Shown here: positions 60,771 through 64,000 of the stretch, one piece after another
How the letters are laid out: each line of letters starts with the position of its first letter
Numbering within the stretch: position 1 is the stretch's first letter
Assembly (NCBI GenBank): GCA_016874295.1
Contig: VGUH01000010.1
Location: forward strand, 1 to 64,000
DNA from: Gammaproteobacteria bacterium
GTDB taxonomy: Bacteria > Pseudomonadota > Gammaproteobacteria > Steroidobacterales > Steroidobacteraceae
Direction of reading: 5' to 3'
DNA: 64,000 nucleotides
Program-made: the position numbers and the translations under genes
Notes under the pieces: generated by a model
Database searches by the model: none
What the model saw: only the letters and a program-made list of their open reading frames with translations
What the model was told of the DNA's origin: nothing

Positions 60771-61730
60771 ATGAGCGCAGCCATGAAATCATCGACATCG
60801 GTACGTGCCGCGACCCTGGCGACCGCCAGCGGACCGGACGAGTCGGTCGAACCGGTAATCACGCGCTTCCTCGACGCAGTCTGGATGGAGCATGGCCTGT
60901 CGCCGAACACGCTGGCCGCCTACCGTGCCGATCTCACCGCGCTCGCGCGCTGGCTCAGGAAGCGCGGCACGGCCCTCGACCGCACGTCCCGGAACGATCT
61001 GCTCGCGTTCATCGCCTGGCGCGTGGAGACAGGTGCCCGGCCGCGTTCCACGGCACGCCAGCTCTCGAGCTTCCGCCGCTTTTTCCGCTACCTGGTGCGC
61101 GAGGGCGTCGTCAAGGAAGACCCGACCGCGCAGATCGCCATGCCGAAGATCGGCAGGAGCCTGCCGCGTTTGCTCACCGAGGCGCAGGTCGAAGCATTGC
61201 TCGCGGCGCCGCAGACCACGGAGCCGCTCGGTCACCGCGACCGTGCCATGCTCGAGGTGCTCTACGCGACCGGCCTGCGCGTCTCCGAGCTGGTCAGCCT
61301 GCGCCATAGCCAGGTCAACCTGAACCAGGGCGTGCTGCGCATCGTCGGCAAGGGCAATCGCGAGCGGCTGATCCCGCTCGGCGAGGAGGCCGTGCGCTGG
61401 CTCAACGATTTCATGCGCGGCGCCCGCGGCGAGATCCTGCTCGACCGGCAGACGGATCACCTGTTCCCCACGCGGCGCGGCGACCGCATGACGCGCCAGG
61501 CGTTCTGGCACATCATCAAGCGCTACGCGAAAAAGGGCGGCATCGACAGGGAGCTGTCGCCGCACACGCTGCGGCATGCGTTCGCGACCCACCTGCTGAA
61601 CCACGGCGCCGACCTGCGGGTCGTGCAGATGCTGCTCGGCCACTGCGACCTCTCGACGACCCAGATCTACACGCACGTGGCGCGCGAACGCATGAAGGAA
61701 TTGCACGCGCAGCACCACCCGCGCGGCTGA
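60771..61730 (+). CDS. xerD: Site-specific tyrosine recombinase XerD
   Basis: 319 residues; ATG 60771 or 60783, the first 25 residues being poorly conserved in character. The N-terminal SAM-like domain starts ITRFLDAVWMEHGLSPNTLA. The catalytic residues are visible: Arg in ATGLRVSELVSLR, Lys in IVGKGNRERLIPLG, HTLRHAFATHLL (HxxR), GH in LLGHCDLSTTQIYTHV with the nucleophile Tyr. XerD resolves chromosome dimers at dif with XerC. It is followed by dsbC, the arrangement found in Escherichia and Pseudomonas. Confidence 0.96.
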   Translation: MSAAMKSSTSVRAATLATASGPDESVEPVITRFLDAVWMEHGLSPNTLAAYRADLTALARWLRKRGTALDRTSRNDLLAFIAWRVETGARPRSTARQLSSFRRFFRYLVREGVVKEDPTAQIAMPKIGRSLPRLLTEAQVEALLAAPQTTEPLGHRDRAMLEVLYATGLRVSELVSLRHSQVNLNQGVLRIVGKGNRERLIPLGEEAVRWLNDFMRGARGEILLDRQTDHLFPTRRGDRMTRQAFWHIIKRYAKKGGIDRELSPHTLRHAFATHLLNHGADLRVVQMLLGHCDLSTTQIYTHVARERMKELHAQHHPRG

Positions 61731-61806
61731 TATCATTCCACCCGTCGCCGAACTGCCGACCCGCCGAGGGGTCCAAGCAGACCCGGAACCGAGAATCGAG
61801 GCCCGC

Positions 61807-62574
61807 GTGCTGCGAATCCCCCAACTGCTCGTTCCCCTGACCGCTTCCCTGGCGATTGCCGGCGCGGTCAGCGCCGCCCCGCCGGCCCGGCCGGCGGCGG
61901 CGAAGCCGGACGTCCGCGCCGAAATTGCCAAGCGGCTCGAAATCCGGGTCGAGGACGTCCGGCCGTCCGCCGTCGACGGCCTGTATGAGGTCAGTTCGGG
62001 CACCGAGGTCGGCTATGTCTCGGCGGACGGGCGCTTCTACGTGGCCGGCGATGTGTTCGACATGGACACGAAGCAGAACATCACGGAGGAACGGCGCAGG
62101 CACGGCCGGCTCGCGCTGCTAGCGGGCGTGTCCGACAGCGATGCGATCATCTTCGCGCCGAAGGCGCCAGCCCGCCACACGGTCACGGTGTTCACCGACG
62201 TCGACTGCGAGCACTGCCGCCGCCTGCACGCCGAGATCGGCGAACTCAATCGGCTCGGTATCCGCGTCCGCTACCTGATGTATCCGCGCGGCGGCCCGGG
62301 TACCGACTCCTGGAAACAGGCCGAGGCCGTGTGGTGCAGCTCGGATCGCAACGATGCGCTGACGCGCGCCAAGCGCGGCGAGGCGATCAAGGCCGGCCGC
62401 TGCGAAACGCCGATCGCGGCGCAGTATCAACTGGGCAAGGAAATCGGCCTTACCGGAACGCCCGGGATCGTGACCGGGACGGGAGACTTGCTGGCCGGCT
62501 ACGCGTCGGCCGCCCATCTCGCGTCGTATCTCGACGAGCCCGAGAAGATCGCCGCGCAGAGCGCGCGGAATTAG
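61807..62574 (+). CDS. dsbC: Thiol:disulfide interchange protein DsbC
   Basis: 255 residues from GTG 61807. Signal peptide (LLVPLTASLAIAGAVSAA) then the dimerisation domain (EIAKRLEIRVEDVRPSAVDG) and a thioredoxin domain with the active Cys pair in VDCEHCRRLHAEI (CEHC). A second Cys pair (VWCSSD and GRCETPIA) matches the structural disulfide. It isomerises wrong disulfides in the periplasm. Convergent with fdxA, three bases apart. Confidence 0.94.
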   Translation: MLRIPQLLVPLTASLAIAGAVSAAPPARPAAAKPDVRAEIAKRLEIRVEDVRPSAVDGLYEVSSGTEVGYVSADGRFYVAGDVFDMDTKQNITEERRRHGRLALLAGVSDSDAIIFAPKAPARHTVTVFTDVDCEHCRRLHAEIGELNRLGIRVRYLMYPRGGPGTDSWKQAEAVWCSSDRNDALTRAKRGEAIKAGRCETPIAAQYQLGKEIGLTGTPGIVTGTGDLLAGYASAAHLASYLDEPEKIAAQSARN

Positions 62575-62577
62575 CCG

Positions 62578-62901
62578 TCACCGCTCGAGGAGCGGCAACT
62601 TCTCCTTCACGTCCTTCCACGCATCCGCATCCGCGGGCGGCTCCTTGCGGTGCGTGATGACCGGCCATTCCCGGGCCAGCTCTGCGTTGAGCGCGAGGAA
62701 CGGCTCCTGGCCGGCCGGCACTTCCTCCTCGGAGAAGATCGCATCCACCGGACATTCCGGCTCGCACAGCGTGCAGTCGATGCACTCCTCGGGATCGATG
62801 ACCAGGAAATTCGGTCCCTCGTGGAAGCAGTCCACCGGGCAGACCTCGACGCAGTCCAGGTACTTGCACTTGATGCAGGCTTCGGTGACGACGAAAGTCA
62901 T
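62578..62901 (-). CDS. fdxA: 7Fe ferredoxin FdxA
   Basis: 107 residues, the exact family length. The N-terminal cluster motifs are [19 protein letters not shown] and the second set [18 protein letters not shown], giving one 3Fe-4S and one 4Fe-4S cluster. ATG 62901 is the start because the conserved [11 protein letters not shown] follows at once. A low-potential electron carrier of the Azotobacter type. Confidence 0.97.
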   Translation of the reverse strand: MTFVVTEACIKCKYLDCVEVCPVDCFHEGPNFLVIDPEECIDCTLCEPECPVDAIFSEEEVPAGQEPFLALNAELAREWPVITHRKEPPADADAWKDVKEKLPLLER

Positions 62902-62970
62902 GCGCACATTCCGGCACTGGCTCCGGGTTTTCGGGGCGGCGCATTGTGCCACAGCGCCGTTCGCCGGCCG

Positions 62971-63498
62971 TCACTCGATGGTATGGAAGTGCAAGCCCTC
63001 GCGGCCGGCGCCACGGTCCGCGAGATAGCGCCTGAGCGCGAACTCGACGCTGGCGAAGGCGATATCCCTCCACGGGATCTCGCGCTCCTCGCACAGGACC
63101 GTTTCGAGGCTCTCGATTCCCACGCCGAACGCGGGATCCGCGAGCCGCGCGCGGAACAGCACGTGCACCTGCTCCGCATGCAGCACGTGCACGATGGCGA
63201 GCGGGCTGCCGACACTGACGCGCGCCAGCGCCTCCTCGTGGCACTCGCGGGCCGCCGCCTGCTGCAGCGTCTCGCCGATTTCCATGAAGCCGGCCGGCAC
63301 GGTCCAGTAGCCGCGGCGCGGTTCGATGGCACGCCGGCAGATCAGGATGCGGCCGTCAAGCTCGGGCACGCAACCGGAGATCAGCTTCGGGTTGCGGTAG
63401 TGGATGGCGCCGCAGGCCGTGCACACGGAGCGGGGCAGGTGGTCCCCATCGGGAACGCGCTGCGCCACGGGCGCGGCGCAGCTCGGACAGAATTTCAT
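62971..63498 (-). CDS. Nudix hydrolase with N-terminal zinc ribbon
   Basis: 175 residues. The zinc ribbon uses FCPSCAAP and SVCTACGAIHY. The Nudix box is GFMEIGETLQQAAARECHEE, with the later glycine of the consensus replaced by Leu (EEALA in place of EExGU). The form resembles NADH pyrophosphatase (NudC)-like and ADP-ribose hydrolases with a Cys4 ribbon. It ends a short minus-strand pair after the fdxA gene direction and lies beside tRNA-Leu. Substrate uncertain. Confidence 0.88.
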   Translation of the reverse strand: MKFCPSCAAPVAQRVPDGDHLPRSVCTACGAIHYRNPKLISGCVPELDGRILICRRAIEPRRGYWTVPAGFMEIGETLQQAAARECHEEALARVSVGSPLAIVHVLHAEQVHVLFRARLADPAFGVGIESLETVLCEEREIPWRDIAFASVEFALRRYLADRGAGREGLHFHTIE

Positions 63499-63567
63499 CG
63501 CCGGAATTGTCGTCGCCGCCGCGGCGGCTGCCAAGGGCCGGCCTGCGCGTCGCTGGCGGGCACGCCG

Positions 63568-63573
63568 TATACT
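63568..63573 (+). promoter_or_regulatory. -10 box of the tRNA-Leu gene
   Basis: TATACT (five of six) lies 12 bases before the tRNA 5' end. No clear -35 hexamer is visible at 16 to 18 bases upstream. A GCGCGCCTCGC discriminator, GC-rich as in stable RNA promoters, follows. Confidence 0.5.
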
Positions 63574-63584
63574 CGCGCCTCGCT

Positions 63585-63673
63585 GCCGGGATGGCGGAAT
63601 TGGCAGACGCAGTGGACTCAAAATCCACCGGACCGGAAGGTCCTTGCGGGTTCGACTCCCGCTCCCGGCACCA
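63585..63673 (+). tRNA. tRNA-Leu (anticodon CAA), CCA encoded
   Basis: The acceptor stem GCCGGGA (63585-63591) pairs with TCCCGGC (63663-63669), followed by discriminator A and CCA. The D-loop is GGCGGAATTGGCAGACGC, the anticodon loop CTCAAAA gives anticodon CAA for the codon UUG, and a long variable arm (GGACCGGAAGGTCC) and GGTTCGACTCC T-loop follow, as expected for tRNA-Leu. Confidence 0.95.
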
Positions 63674-63729
63674 GCGAATTTCCCGCCCGGCCTGCGACCT
63701 TTCCGGGGGCTCGCGCATCTAAGCGTCCG

Positions 63730-64000
63730 ATGCCCCGATTCTGCGACATCGCGCTGCCCGAAAGCCTCGTGGCTTCCGTCAGGGCGGGCGACCCGGATGC
63801 CCTCGAGGCGGTCTACGCCGCGACGGCCGGGTCCGTGTACACGCTCCTCAGGCGCCTGGTGCGCCGGCCGGCCATCGCCGAGGAATTGCTGCAGGAGACC
63901 TTCGTCGACGTCCTGGAGCACATCGGCGCCTACGAGGGCCGCTGTCCGCTGCCGGCGTGGATTCGCGCGATCGCCGTCAACCGCGCACTGATGCACCTGC
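63730..64000 (+). CDS. ECF sigma factor, 5' part
   Basis: The first 90 codons are visible; the gene runs past the window edge. They match region 2 of ECF sigma factors: RAGDPDALEAVYAATAGSVY, the helix ELLQETFVDVLEHIGAYEG and LPAWIRAIAVNRALMHL. It should direct RNA polymerase to a stress-response regulon. The adjacent anti-sigma factor would lie downstream and outside the window. Confidence 0.85.
   Translation, partial: MPRFCDIALPESLVASVRAGDPDALEAVYAATAGSVYTLLRRLVRRPAIAEELLQETFVDVLEHIGAYEGRCPLPAWIRAIAVNRALMHL

Overview
The window is GC-rich bacterial chromosome, coding on both strands with very short gaps and many ATGA or GTGA stop/start overlaps. It is most likely from an aerobic gammaproteobacterium. 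The xerD-dsbC adjacency (61-62.5 kb), a 107-residue FdxA, ZapE, the very large NAD-dependent glutamate dehydrogenase and two full-length TonB-dependent receptors all fit. I cannot place it below class. There are no rRNA genes, CRISPR arrays, transposases or phage genes. One tRNA-Leu lies near the right end.

Layout. 1-0.95 kb: the 3' part of a 2-oxo-acid dehydrogenase E2 gene. 1.1-13.3 kb: an unusual accessory cluster with one TonB receptor and six hydrolase genes of five unrelated metal-dependent folds (CehA/PHP, metallo-beta-lactamase, two amidohydrolases, HDAC-like deacetylase, HD domain), plus a secreted tandem alpha/beta-barrel protein. All but the HDAC-like protein start with an export signal. 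13.4-15.3 kb: a scar zone with a frameshifted aldehyde dehydrogenase remnant, an AraC-type regulator and a truncated TonB-receptor plug. 15.3-25.6 kb: a compact phenylacetate operon (paaABCDE, paaI, paaJ, a fused enoyl-CoA hydratase/3-hydroxyacyl-CoA dehydrogenase, paaZ and a divergent crotonase). 25.6-29.8 kb: a thiamine salvage operon under a TPP riboswitch (TonB receptor, YkoF-like protein, PnuC-type permease, APH-fold kinase), ending with a 2Fe-2S ferredoxin.

29.8-39.6 kb: gpmA and the giant glutamate dehydrogenase on the minus strand, then hppD and a GGDEF/EAL protein whose membrane sensor half is broken by a frameshift and an in-frame TAG. 39.6-54.2 kb, minus strand: a long tightly packed run: zapE, acetoacetyl-CoA synthetase, ETF-ubiquinone oxidoreductase, an M16 peptidase pair, two short-chain dehydrogenases, and a liuABCD leucine/isovalerate operon. 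54.3-59.8 kb: a divergent GntR/FCD regulator with a palindromic operator inside the liu promoter, a thiolase, and the fused mutase IcmF. 59.9-64 kb: PlsC-like acyltransferase, xerD, dsbC, fdxA, a Nudix hydrolase, tRNA-Leu(CAA) and the 5' end of an ECF sigma factor gene.

How it works together: phenylacetyl-CoA is epoxidised, ring-opened and beta-oxidised by the Paa enzymes. Isovaleryl-CoA is oxidised by LiuA, whose electrons can pass to ETF-QO, then carboxylated and hydrated by LiuB/D and LiuC. The acetoacetate formed downstream can be activated by the acetoacetyl-CoA synthetase and split by the thiolase. IcmF links branched and straight C4/C5 acyl-CoAs. HMG-CoA lyase, phenylacetate-CoA ligase and a Paa-type repressor were not found in this window. 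The substrate of the 1-13 kb hydrolase cluster is unknown; it is the best candidate here for an undescribed system.
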